A DNA stretch of 64,000 nt, taken from the NCBI GenBank assembly GCA_963675655.1, contig OY776489.1, positions 2,604,001-2,668,000 on the forward strand. The letters are read 5' to 3'. Numbering within the stretch: position 1 is the first letter of the stretch; every line of letters begins with the position of its first letter. Shown here piece by piece: positions 19,461-27,643 of this stretch. A model generated the notes under the pieces. That model did not search any database, was not told where the DNA came from, and saw nothing but the letters and a program-made list of their open reading frames with translations. The position numbers and the translations under genes are program-made. This stretch comes from CAXXOK01 sp963675655. Its GTDB lineage: Bacteria; Bacillota; Clostridia; Christensenellales; Aristaeellaceae.

Positions 19461-19594
19461 GCCGTGTGCATAATGAAGGTTGAGTCCTGTGCGATTTCAT
19501 GGCGTGAACCCTGTCAGGACCGGAAGGTAGCAGCAGTAAGCGCTTTTTGGAATGTGCTGCGGGGGCGCTCGGCCTGAGTGCACGCGGTTTTTTT
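19461..19594 (+). ncRNA. ffs: Signal recognition particle RNA (small bacterial type, 4.5S-like)
   Basis: The conserved helix-8 core is present at about 19512-19536 (CAGGACCGGAAGGTAGCAGC), which binds the Ffh M-domain. The ends CCGTGTGCA (19462-19470) and TGCACGCGG (19579-19587) pair to close the molecule, and a run of seven T follows, so the RNA carries its own terminator. At roughly 130 bases it is too short for an Alu domain. The SRP RNA targets membrane and secreted proteins with Ffh/FtsY. Confidence 0.92.
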
Positions 19595-19696
19595 ATTGCG
19601 ATGCTCATACAGCCGCGCAACCTGTGATGTAAGGTATATGCGCAGAAGGCGCTTGCGAAATAGCAGGCGGTACACAAAGGATAGGGGGATAAAACA

Positions 19697-20947
19697 TTGA
19701 ATTACACCCATGTTATGCAATCCGATCCCGAACTGTTTGCAGCCATTGAAGCAGAAGTAGAACGCCAGCGTGCCCATATCGAGCTGATTGCGTCGGAAAA
19801 CTTTGTTACTCCTGCTGTGATGGAAGCGATGGGTTCACCCCTGACCAATAAATATGCCGAAGGGTATCCCGCACACCGTTATTATGGCGGCTGCCAATGC
19901 GTGGATGTTGCCGAGAACCTTGCTCGCGATCGCGCCAAAGAGATTTTTGGCGCTGAACACGCCAACGTACAGCCGCATAGTGGCGCGCAAGCGAACACCG
20001 CCGTTTACTTTGCCATGCTCAAGCCCGGAGATACGGTGCTGGGCATGAACCTTTCTCACGGCGGCCACCTGACTCACGGCAGCAAGGTAAACATCAGCGG
20101 CAAGTATTTTAACTTTGTTGCTTACGGTGTAGACGAGCAAACCGGCCGTATTGATTATGACGAACTGATGAAACTGGCTAAAGAACATCAGCCGAAGATG
20201 TTGGTGGCCGGCGCTTCGGCGTATCCGCGCGCGATTGATTTTGAGCGGCTGCGCGCTATCTGCGACGAAGTAAACTGCCTGATGATGGTGGATATTGCAC
20301 ATATCGCGGGTCTGGTGGCAGCGGGATTGCACCAAAATCCCGTTCCGTATGCCGATTTTGTAACCACCACAACCCATAAAACACTGCGCGGTCCGCGCGG
20401 CGGCATGATCCTTTGCAAGGAACAATATGCCAAGGCGATTGATAAAGCCATTTTCCCCGGGACACAGGGGGGTCCGCTGATGCACGTGATCGCAGCAAAA
20501 GCGGTGTGCTTTCATGAAGCGCTGCAGCCGGAGTTTAAAGTATACCAACAGCAGATTATTGACAATGCCAAGGCGCTGGAAAACGCGTTGCGTAAAAACA
20601 GCGTCAGCATGGTATCAGACGGCACGGATAACCACCTGCTGCTGCTCGACCTGACCAGCATCAACCGTACCGGTAAGGAAATGGAAGAACTGCTGGGGCT
20701 GTGCAATATTACAGTGAATAAGAACACCATCCCCGGCGAGAAGCTTAGCCCCATGGTTGCCAGCGGTATTCGCATCGGCACCCCGGCTGTGACCACACGT
20801 GGCATGGTAGAAAGCGATATGGTAATCATCGCAGATTTCATTAAGCGGGTAGCCGAAGGCGGCGAAGCGGCCTGTGCGGGCGTGAAGACCGACGTGGAAA
20901 CGATGATGAACCGTTTCCCGCTGTATGAGAACTTCCCCAATGCCTGA
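19697..20947 (+). CDS. glyA: Serine hydroxymethyltransferase
   Basis: PLP enzyme that interconverts serine and glycine and charges tetrahydrofolate with one-carbon units, feeding purine, thymidylate and TrmFO cofactor pools. The PLP-lysine motif TTTTHKTLRGPRGG puts Lys at residue 228; the N-terminal ELIASENF and SGAQAN motifs are also present. The 416-residue length is normal. The start is TTG 19697, 8 bases after GGGGG (19684-19688). yraN starts inside its last codons. Confidence 0.97.
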   Translation: MNYTHVMQSDPELFAAIEAEVERQRAHIELIASENFVTPAVMEAMGSPLTNKYAEGYPAHRYYGGCQCVDVAENLARDRAKEIFGAEHANVQPHSGAQANTAVYFAMLKPGDTVLGMNLSHGGHLTHGSKVNISGKYFNFVAYGVDEQTGRIDYDELMKLAKEHQPKMLVAGASAYPRAIDFERLRAICDEVNCLMMVDIAHIAGLVAAGLHQNPVPYADFVTTTTHKTLRGPRGGMILCKEQYAKAIDKAIFPGTQGGPLMHVIAAKAVCFHEALQPEFKVYQQQIIDNAKALENALRKNSVSMVSDGTDNHLLLLDLTSINRTGKEMEELLGLCNITVNKNTIPGEKLSPMVASGIRIGTPAVTTRGMVESDMVIIADFIKRVAEGGEAACAGVKTDVETMMNRFPLYENFPNA

Positions 20948-21296
20948 GCGGACATACGAAAAAGGCATCGCGGGAGAAAACCGCGCAATTACATATTTAC
21001 AACAAAGGGGAATGGTATTGCTTTGCAGGCGATACCGTTCCCCTTTTGGTGAAATTGATATTGTGATGCTGGATAGCGATACCTTGGTATTTATTGAGGT
21101 AAAGGCAAGAGTGACAGGCCGTGAAGGTGCGGGTCTGATGGCGGTAAACGGGGCGAAACAAAAAAAGATTATCAAAACAGCAATGCAGTATCTGGCGCAA
21201 AATAATTGGGCAGGCACAGTACGTTTTGATGTGATCGAGCTAACCCAAGACGGCATACAGCATATTGCAAACGCGTTTGAAGCTACAGAATTTTAA
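20940..21296 (+). CDS. yraN: UPF0102 protein YraN, endonuclease-like
   Basis: Small PD-(D/E)XK nuclease-fold protein of uncertain function, often near rnhB and comM. The 118-residue product has the diagnostic FGEIDIVMLD...FIEVKAR segment with putative catalytic acids and the EVK lysine. I choose ATG 20940, inside the last codons of glyA (8-base overlap); ATG 20925 is also possible, and neither has a clear ribosome site, so translation probably depends on coupling with glyA. In many genomes yraN sits directly between rnhB and yifB; here it has been separated by about 11 kb. Confidence 0.9.
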   Translation: MPERTYEKGIAGENRAITYLQQRGMVLLCRRYRSPFGEIDIVMLDSDTLVFIEVKARVTGREGAGLMAVNGAKQKKIIKTAMQYLAQNNWAGTVRFDVIELTQDGIQHIANAFEATEF

Positions 21297-21337
21297 AGTG
21301 GCGGTGCTCGATTTTGGCACCTAATGGGCTACAATGC

Positions 21338-21372
21338 AAAACACGCTTCCTGCGCAGCAGGAAGCGTGTTTT
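21338..21372. terminator. Bidirectional terminator between yraN and the convergent minus-strand gene
   Basis: A perfect 16-bp inverted repeat (21338-21353 with 21357-21372) has a GCA loop and begins with AAAA and ends with TTTT, so it can end transcription from both sides. Confidence 0.85.
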
Positions 21373-21381
21373 CTCTAATCC

Positions 21382-23286
21382 TTACGGATCGTATGTATAG
21401 CGGGCGATCAGCCATGGCACGCTGTTATACATGCCATACGCATCCGCATACAGGCGATATTCCTGCCCTTCGTTCCATGTGGTTTGTGTGGAATTTTCAA
21501 TATAAACAGTTACGGTGCCGTTGCTTGTGGTGCATTCCATATAGGCGCGCTGCGGCTTCGTGGTCTCAATGGAAATGATTTTACCAATGCACACGTAAAT
21601 TTGGTTGTTGGCTTTTCGAAGATCAATATTATTGAGCAATTCATCATACTGGGTAACGATGTCCCATGCTTTCCGGCTGTAAATATCGATAGAGGGCACA
21701 TAGTATACGGTATATTCTACCTTTGTCTGTTTTTTACCAGGATAATCGGCAGTAATGACGATGGTGTTATCGCCCATTTCCTCGAAAATCGCTTTAAAGG
21801 TAAAGGAGCCGTCCGTGTCGGTCTTGGTAATATCTAAATCGGTATAAGGTGACAGCACGTTTACCACTGCGCCCGGTAAGGTTGTGGCGCGTATGGTCAT
21901 TACATTGTCTGTGCTGCGGTTGCTGATGTCGGAAGATAAATCCAGCGGGATTTCCTGCTTCTCGCGGTACAGCGTAACAGAGATGGAATTCTCGCGGCAA
22001 TACTGGCTACGCACGGAGATATCAAACACATTTTCGCCCACCGGTTGCACGGTTGCGTTGTAGCTCACCTTGCCATCGTCCGAGTCTACCAAATCGGAAT
22101 AATCCGTGCCGTTAATGGTTACGGTACTACCGTCGCTTACGTAAAATACAATGGTATAAAGCGCGGTACTCACAACGGTATACGGTGAATCCGGGGTAAC
22201 CAGATCGATCGGGGAAAGCGGAATATCAATGTCATAGGTTATGGTGTCAAGCGGCGTTTGTTTTCCGGTATCGGTAATCAGGTAGGGGGTCAGCGTAACG
22301 GTCATGGATTCTTGCAGAAAATCCTCATAATCGTCATACCAAATATGGTCCGGGATATCAAAGGTCGCGATGCCGCCGGTAACAATGGCGGATGTGCGCA
22401 ACTCCCGTATGGAAATCCGCTCCCCATCTTCGCCGGGGATGGTGATGGTATGGGCGGCAAGGTCGTCGCGAATGGTAGGCAGAACGATCGCTTCGCCACG
22501 GGTATTGCTCTGACTGCCGTTCAACATCGGCAGTACGACGGTAATACCAACCCAGCCAATTACCAGTACAGAGCTGATAATAAGCAAAGTAAGCAATATA
22601 CTGCGTACACCTACGCGGCGTGGTGACCAGTTTTTCGTGTTGTGCATATTGGCATGCCGGTCGTACTTGCTGCTGTGCTGATAATCCGGTAGGTATTCAC
22701 TGGTGTCCAAAAAGCCGTCGTATACCTGCTGTTCTTCCCCCGATACACCTAAGGCAGGGGCGCGGCGGGAACTGTCAAAAACGCCGGGGTTTCGCTCGCG
22801 CGTACGGGTGACGCGCTGGCGCGTGCTGCGAAAAGTAGCACTGTATAGATGCTCGGCATCAAGCGGAATTTCGTTGTCCTCTTCTACCAAATCTGGGTCA
22901 ACAGGGCGAAGTGTCGCATCGGGATCATCCGGCATGGAGGAGAAAAACGTGCTGCGGTTGCTGGTGGTTCGCACGGTACGACCGGAAGGGGCGTACCCTC
23001 TTACGGCGGATTCGGCGCGCAATTCACGCTGGCGTTTTTCTCCCTCGCGCTTGCGCTTACTCAAGTTTACCATCTCGTCGGCCAATTCATCGCGATAGTC
23101 GCGCGAAGCTTCTGCATCGCCGCCTTCATCCACCAAAATAAAAGTGTTGGGTTGATCCTTTAGCTGGCTTTGCCAGGCCGGTGAGGCGGCGGTGTAAAAG
23201 CCGTCGTTTGTATCAAGCGGAGTACCGCAGTATTTACAATGGGGTAGGGACGCGGCATTCCACTTTCCACACGAGGGGCATTTCAC
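21382..23286 (-). CDS. Zinc-ribbon single-pass membrane protein with extracellular beta domains, function unknown
   Basis: The 634-residue product starts with a zinc ribbon CPSC...CKYC (Cys 3, 6, 17, 20), continues with about 200 charged cytoplasmic residues, one membrane helix (about 229-253), and about 380 extracytoplasmic residues that look like successive Ig-like or bacterial carboxypeptidase-regulatory-like beta domains (one repeat reads GSFTFKAIFEEMGDNTIVI). AAAGGAGG lies 9 bases before the ATG. It ends an apparent minus-strand run with the MFS transporter and the 106-residue protein. Zinc-ribbon proteins of this layout are common in Clostridia but unassigned; sensing or envelope anchoring are guesses. 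Confidence 0.72.
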   Translation of the reverse strand: MKCPSCGKWNAASLPHCKYCGTPLDTNDGFYTAASPAWQSQLKDQPNTFILVDEGGDAEASRDYRDELADEMVNLSKRKREGEKRQRELRAESAVRGYAPSGRTVRTTSNRSTFFSSMPDDPDATLRPVDPDLVEEDNEIPLDAEHLYSATFRSTRQRVTRTRERNPGVFDSSRRAPALGVSGEEQQVYDGFLDTSEYLPDYQHSSKYDRHANMHNTKNWSPRRVGVRSILLTLLIISSVLVIGWVGITVVLPMLNGSQSNTRGEAIVLPTIRDDLAAHTITIPGEDGERISIRELRTSAIVTGGIATFDIPDHIWYDDYEDFLQESMTVTLTPYLITDTGKQTPLDTITYDIDIPLSPIDLVTPDSPYTVVSTALYTIVFYVSDGSTVTINGTDYSDLVDSDDGKVSYNATVQPVGENVFDISVRSQYCRENSISVTLYREKQEIPLDLSSDISNRSTDNVMTIRATTLPGAVVNVLSPYTDLDITKTDTDGSFTFKAIFEEMGDNTIVITADYPGKKQTKVEYTVYYVPSIDIYSRKAWDIVTQYDELLNNIDLRKANNQIYVCIGKIISIETTKPQRAYMECTTSNGTVTVYIENSTQTTWNEGQEYRLYADAYGMYNSVPWLIARYTYDP

Positions 23287-23374
23287 GCCGATCGCCTCCT
23301 TTCAAAAAAACATAACTAAATATATTTCGCCGAAGAATACGTTTCTCCTGCCGAAACGAAACAAGGACGTATAG

Positions 23375-23695
23375 TCACAGGTCTTCGCTGTACTCCTCCA
23401 CCAACTGTAAGAAGGCGTCTATGAGCTGTGTATATAGCAAATCGCGCTCTGCATCGCAAGGGTGTTGTGATAAAAAACGTTGAAGAATCGCTTCGAGCAC
23501 GTCGTCTTCATCACAATCCGCATCCATCTCGTTGCCATCTTCATCAATCATTTGCAGTTCCAGTAAAGCGGCGATAAAGTAATCGCATAGCTGACGAATA
23601 TCTTCATCCAGCTCATCGGCAATCGGCTGAAATAGCTTCCGGTCTATATGTTGGTGTACATAGGCGGCTGTTGACGATTTCCAATCTTCAAACAT
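23375..23695 (-). CDS. Small acidic hypothetical protein
   Basis: The 106-residue protein is strongly acidic, helical in appearance (IRQLCDYFIAALLELQM, EAILQRFLSQH), with one DCDEDD stretch and no signal peptide. AGGAGG precedes the ATG by 7 bases, and it lies 21 bases after the MFS gene and 88 bases before the zinc-ribbon gene, suggesting one transcript. I do not recognise the family. Confidence 0.7.
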   Translation of the reverse strand: MFEDWKSSTAAYVHQHIDRKLFQPIADELDEDIRQLCDYFIAALLELQMIDEDGNEMDADCDEDDVLEAILQRFLSQHPCDAERDLLYTQLIDAFLQLVEEYSEDL

Positions 23696-23716
23696 TGTAA
23701 TGCCCTCCTTTACAGG

Positions 23717-25168
23717 CTACTGGTCATGTTCCTTGCGCCATTTACGGCGCAGCAGTTTGGCACGCAACTGGAAAAACCGAAGAGAAGCGCCCTCTTTGCC
23801 CAGGCGAACCATGTCGTGAAAAGCATCTTTCATGGTCCATGCGCCTTCCTCGGAAATGTGGGGGATCAGGAAAAGAACGACAAGCACACGCAGCAAGATG
23901 GTCGCAATAAACATATAGCGTGTCGCGTTCATCGGCATTCCAAACAATACATAGTTCTTCGCTGCCAGCGCGCTGAACGGTAATTGCATCAGCCAGCCGC
24001 CAACTGTGTTGGAAAGCGCTACCCCAAACAGGCTTACACACGCTAAAAATACGGCGATATACATAGAGCGGTGCTTTTGCGGGGAATGGCTGAGGTAAAG
24101 GTTTTGCTGGCATAGATCGCTGACCGGCCATGAAGCACCGCCCATTACGTTGCTAAAGAGCACAAACGCAGTTGAGGATGGAGTGGCAAACAGCCAAGGG
24201 AGCGGGGAAATGGCCATTATGATCGTCGCCATCTGCAAGATCGGCTTATTGCCGTACCGATCGACCAACCGTCCCCAGCGGGAGATGACCAGTACAGAAG
24301 TGACGTTGGAAATGATTTGCGTATACAGTGATATTTGCGTAAAGCTCATTTGTAGTTCTTCCAACATATATACATTCCAAAAAGGCCCTGCTATGTTGGC
24401 GGAGAAAATCCATACAGAATAAATGACGATTAGTTTGACAAACGGTTTATTGGCCAGTACTTCCCGCAACATGGCAAGCAGAGAGGGCCGCTTTGTGCTG
24501 GTTTCCAGCATGGGGGGCCATTTAATGAAGAAAAAGCAAAGAATGTCTACTAATTGCGAAATGCCTGCCAGTACAAGCGCGATGGAGTACCCGACGATGC
24601 CGACATGGTCGATCATGAAGGAGATCAACAGGCCCGCGATGACGCCGGAAGCAAGACTAACCATTTGGCGGGAGCTGAAATAGGAACCGCGAATGCGAAT
24701 CGGGACAAGATCGCCCATTAGGCTACCGAAACCAATATTTACAAAGCTATTGCCACCGTATACCATGGCGACAAATGTAATGACCAGCCAAATACGCAGG
24801 TCAACATTGAAGGATGAGAACAGAAAAGGCACCAAGCCGATGATGATCCAAAACGAACGACCCAACAGCCCAAAAAACAGAAACAGAAACCGGCGATTAT
24901 GCCGCCGTTCGATAATATAGCTGGAAAGAATCTGGATAGCGGATACGGCAAAGGGAATAGCCGAGATTAAACCCAGTTGAAAATCGTTCGCGCCCAGAAC
25001 CTGCCGCTGAAAAGCGCTCCAAACAGCGCCGGTGGTTACAACCGTGCCCAGCATGCCGGCGGTAACCGCCCAAATGACCCAGTACAGGTTTTTACGAAGT
25101 TCGGTAGACATGCCGGTTTCATCGAACAAATGGAGGCGGGAAGCGAAACGGGGATTGCGTGTTTTCAT
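23717..25168 (-). CDS. MFS transporter
   Basis: The 483-residue product has about 12 membrane helices and Major Facilitator features, with a basic cytoplasmic loop (IIERRHNRRFLF near residue 88) and a GNKPILQ loop in the second half. The N-terminus is cytoplasmic. Substrate cannot be inferred. ATG 25168 is chosen because GGAGG lies 6 bases upstream; an in-frame ATG at 25255 would add 29 residues without a ribosome site. A likely promoter (TTGCAT-17-TAGAAT) lies just upstream. It heads the run with the acidic protein and zinc-ribbon protein. Confidence 0.85.
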   Translation of the reverse strand: MKTRNPRFASRLHLFDETGMSTELRKNLYWVIWAVTAGMLGTVVTTGAVWSAFQRQVLGANDFQLGLISAIPFAVSAIQILSSYIIERRHNRRFLFLFFGLLGRSFWIIIGLVPFLFSSFNVDLRIWLVITFVAMVYGGNSFVNIGFGSLMGDLVPIRIRGSYFSSRQMVSLASGVIAGLLISFMIDHVGIVGYSIALVLAGISQLVDILCFFFIKWPPMLETSTKRPSLLAMLREVLANKPFVKLIVIYSVWIFSANIAGPFWNVYMLEELQMSFTQISLYTQIISNVTSVLVISRWGRLVDRYGNKPILQMATIIMAISPLPWLFATPSSTAFVLFSNVMGGASWPVSDLCQQNLYLSHSPQKHRSMYIAVFLACVSLFGVALSNTVGGWLMQLPFSALAAKNYVLFGMPMNATRYMFIATILLRVLVVLFLIPHISEEGAWTMKDAFHDMVRLGKEGASLRFFQLRAKLLRRKWRKEHDQ

Positions 25169-25226
25169 GCGTGACCTCCATGGCGAAAGATGTCGTACCC
25201 CTGCATGATATACCAAGCTGCAAGCT

Positions 25227-25255
25227 ATTCTAGCGTATCCTATCCTAAGATGCAA
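25227..25255 (-). promoter_or_regulatory. Probable promoter of the MFS operon
   Basis: On the minus strand, TTGCAT (25255-25250), a 17-base spacer and TAGAAT (25232-25227), about 60 bases before the MFS start. Confidence 0.5.
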
Positions 25256-25291
25256 TAGAATTTGGTATATTGTTCAAACGGTTTACATCAG

Positions 25292-26206
25292 TTACGGGGA
25301 TTTACGCGCATAAAACATGTAAGCAGCATGTGCATGACTGCATAACAGCCTGGGATAGAAAGATTCGGCAAAATCACCAAGATATTGCGCACCATGGATT
25401 TGCAAACGGCTGCATGCCTGCTTTGCCGCTGTACGCAGCGCCGCTTTCGCCTGCGCAGGGGGGAGTGCGGCGATTTGAGTCATTATATCGTTTGCTTGTG
25501 AAATCGTAAGATCCAGCAGGGTTTCTCCGCCGCCCAAACAGGAATGCCCGATCACAACCGCGGCAACAGGCTCGTATAAGCCCATCAGTAATTCCCTATA
25601 ATCGGGGGAGGCACGGTTGAGCAGCGCGACGACACGGGGCTTGGAAAAGCGGCAAAGCAACTCGTTTTCAATTAACAGGCGTTGTAAATAAGCGTGGATG
25701 TATATTGTACCGCGCATATGCTCCGAAACAGGGAAACAGAGCTGATAGTCGATCGATGCCGGTATATGCTGCGCGTACATACGGTAATCGTATTGTTGAA
25801 AGAAAATGCCGATTCCGGCGAGCGTATCCATAAGCGCCTGATTACCAAAAGTATCTACATTGCGCATGGCAGCGCGGTAGAGTGCCTCCGTCTGTGTATA
25901 ACAGTTGTATAGCGTGCCCTGTGCCTCCTTAAACAGGCTGGGCAGATCACAGGAGAGCAACGTACGCTGGGGTAGTTGGCAGTGGTTCAGGTGATACTGG
26001 AGGGTAAATACAATCGAATCCAGTAGCTCTGCCGCATCTTCCTCACGCAGGGAGGAATGATCTCCCTGTGTTTTTAGCTTAACCTGCTTATGTAAAATCG
26101 CCCATAGCCTGTTTTGGAGAATGGCAGTTTCCTGCGAAGAAAAGGGCTCCTCCCCGTAAGGCGGGCATATGGGCGCAAGCGAAGAGATTTCAGGGTTAAT
26201 CATCAT
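25292..26206 (-). CDS. Conserved hypothetical protein, DUF6179-like
   Basis: The 304-residue soluble protein is helical in appearance, contains YDYRMYAQHIPASIDYQL (about 165-182), and from memory resembles the clostridial DUF6179 family, which is found beside a DUF6323 partner; no function is established. The start ATGATG at 26206-26201 overlaps the stop of the upstream gene, so the pair is translationally coupled; upstream in-frame ATGs would read through the partner gene and are rejected. No signal peptide, membrane helix or catalytic motif was seen. Confidence 0.7.
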   Translation of the reverse strand: MMINPEISSLAPICPPYGEEPFSSQETAILQNRLWAILHKQVKLKTQGDHSSLREEDAAELLDSIVFTLQYHLNHCQLPQRTLLSCDLPSLFKEAQGTLYNCYTQTEALYRAAMRNVDTFGNQALMDTLAGIGIFFQQYDYRMYAQHIPASIDYQLCFPVSEHMRGTIYIHAYLQRLLIENELLCRFSKPRVVALLNRASPDYRELLMGLYEPVAAVVIGHSCLGGGETLLDLTISQANDIMTQIAALPPAQAKAALRTAAKQACSRLQIHGAQYLGDFAESFYPRLLCSHAHAAYMFYARKSP

Positions 26207-26651
26207 CTTCTTCTCCATATTTCTCCGGGAAAGCGGCATGCGCCAGCTCGCTGTTCGTAACATTTTCCAAGTATTCCAGCGAGCCCTGCGCTTTGCCGTT
26301 ATAAAGATGCTGCATAGCATCCAGCAACTCATCATCACTCAATGCGTCGCCCAGTTCGTTTTGATAGGTGTAGAACAAATCCTGTAAAGCAAGCAGTGTA
26401 TCAAAATAGTTATTTTGGTCGATGTAGGGAGAATCGCAGAAGGTATAAATCAAACGAGGTAAGATCCCTTCGCCAAACTCTATGCGGCCTGTCTCCCGCA
26501 GCGTTGCCGATTGTGCGGTAATCAAGGAGTGAATTTGCACGTCGGACAGGGAAAGCCCATAACGAAGAGTAAGTTCGTTACGGTTGTGCAACTTTTGGGT
26601 CAGAGCCGTTGTACGCGCCTCTTGCAGAGATAAAAACAAGGGATTTTGCAT
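26196..26651 (-). CDS. Conserved hypothetical protein, DUF6323-like
   Basis: The 151-residue protein is acidic and contains RIEFGEGILPRLIYTFCDSP (about 61-80), DDELLDAM and GSLEYLENV, which I recall as hallmarks of the DUF6323 family of Clostridia. Start ATG 26651 follows GGAGG by 8 bases; an in-frame GTG at 26669 overlaps that site. The gene overlaps the following DUF6179-like gene by 11 bases. The pair is predicted to act together; the role is unknown. Confidence 0.72.
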   Translation of the reverse strand: MQNPLFLSLQEARTTALTQKLHNRNELTLRYGLSLSDVQIHSLITAQSATLRETGRIEFGEGILPRLIYTFCDSPYIDQNNYFDTLLALQDLFYTYQNELGDALSDDELLDAMQHLYNGKAQGSLEYLENVTNSELAHAAFPEKYGEEDDD

Positions 26652-26704
26652 TCCACACACCTCCGTCACCGTACCTTACACCATGCCGCAAATAAAGACA
26701 AGAC

Positions 26705-26733
26705 TTGACTTTTCAGGAGATTTGTGGTATTCT
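26705..26733 (+). promoter_or_regulatory. Orphan promoter-like element
   Basis: TTGACT (26705-26710), a 17-base spacer and TATTCT (26728-26733) point along the plus strand, yet no plus-strand gene follows before 29101. The gap 26670-26891 holds no convincing ORF. Confidence 0.35.
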
Positions 26734-26847
26734 GATACCAGTGAAAAGCAGTTAAATTCCTTATTCTCAAGAGCAAGCGAACAGCAAGCTTTTTTATTGC
26801 CTATCTTTTCGTTTTCGGTGAATGCTGGAGAAAAACTGAATATTAAA

Positions 26848-26871
26848 GCTCCCAACGCAATCGTTGGGAGC
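26848..26871 (-). terminator. Terminator of the F420-ligase-like gene
   Basis: A 10-bp perfect stem (GCTCCCAACG with CGTTGGGAGC) with a 4-base loop; on the minus strand it is followed by TTTAATATT. Confidence 0.65.
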
Positions 26872-26891
26872 GAAAGGAACACAAGCGGTTT

Positions 26892-27626
26892 TTAATGCAG
26901 TGGCCGGATAAGAATCAGCGGTGTTAATTCATCGCCCTGCCCACTGGGGTTATCGGCCATGGCGTCTTGCAACTGCTCATCCGTCAGTGGCATATCGCTG
27001 CTTTTACCCAGCTGGTCGCGCTGAATATCGTTTGCATCCATCAGTACAACGGGGATGCCGGTTTCTTTGCTCAACTCTTCACATAATTCCGGGCCGTTGC
27101 TGGGGTTGATTAGCGCCAACTCATGGTACCGCTGGAAGCTGGAGCGGAAATAGAAACCGTCAATACCGCCTACGCCTTTGCCGCATACTTTATAGAAAAC
27201 ACCATGTACGCCAAAGGGTTTGGTAACGGCACTCAGGAACGCCGCAAATAAAACGCGCGGCAGACCGACAATATCGATGACCAATTGAAGTTTATACGGC
27301 TCATGCATGCCCACGCCGGTGGAGTTGATACCGGCGAAACGCCATAAACGGTTTGCCCAGAAACCAGGCTTTACCTGGTCGCGGGTGCGTACGGTTTCAA
27401 CGCACATGCACATCACTTTGGCACCAAAGGAGAGTACATCACCCGGCTGATATAAAGGCCGTACGTATTTTTCAACCAATTCTTTCTGACTTTCGCCAAC
27501 CTCAACAAAATGCGTTTGTATAGCCATGCGCTGATATTGTTTGCCATCCTTGCCCGTAATCACACCGCGGTCGAAATAGGTGACTCCGTTTACTTCTTTA
27601 CGTTGCTCATCCAAATTGCGGGACAT
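26892..27626 (-). CDS. Coenzyme F420:gamma-glutamyl ligase-like protein (CofE fold)
   Basis: The 244-residue product resembles the stand-alone F420-0:gamma-glutamyl ligase-like proteins of Firmicutes: PLYQPGDVLSFGAKV near the N-terminus, a central GINSTGVGMHEPYKLQ, and a C-terminal VVLMDANDIQRDQLGKSS segment. No other F420 genes are visible, so the substrate is probably something else; assignment as a ligase is by family only. GGAGG precedes the ATG by 8 bases. It lies 17 bases after the DEAD-box helicase gene and probably shares its transcript. Confidence 0.72.
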   Translation of the reverse strand: MSRNLDEQRKEVNGVTYFDRGVITGKDGKQYQRMAIQTHFVEVGESQKELVEKYVRPLYQPGDVLSFGAKVMCMCVETVRTRDQVKPGFWANRLWRFAGINSTGVGMHEPYKLQLVIDIVGLPRVLFAAFLSAVTKPFGVHGVFYKVCGKGVGGIDGFYFRSSFQRYHELALINPSNGPELCEELSKETGIPVVLMDANDIQRDQLGKSSDMPLTDEQLQDAMADNPSGQGDELTPLILIRPLH

Positions 27627-27643
27627 GATCGGTCGCCTCCGTT

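Noticed and set aside
19835..20548. 237-codon minus-strand frame
   Set aside because: It is antisense to glyA, a secure gene.
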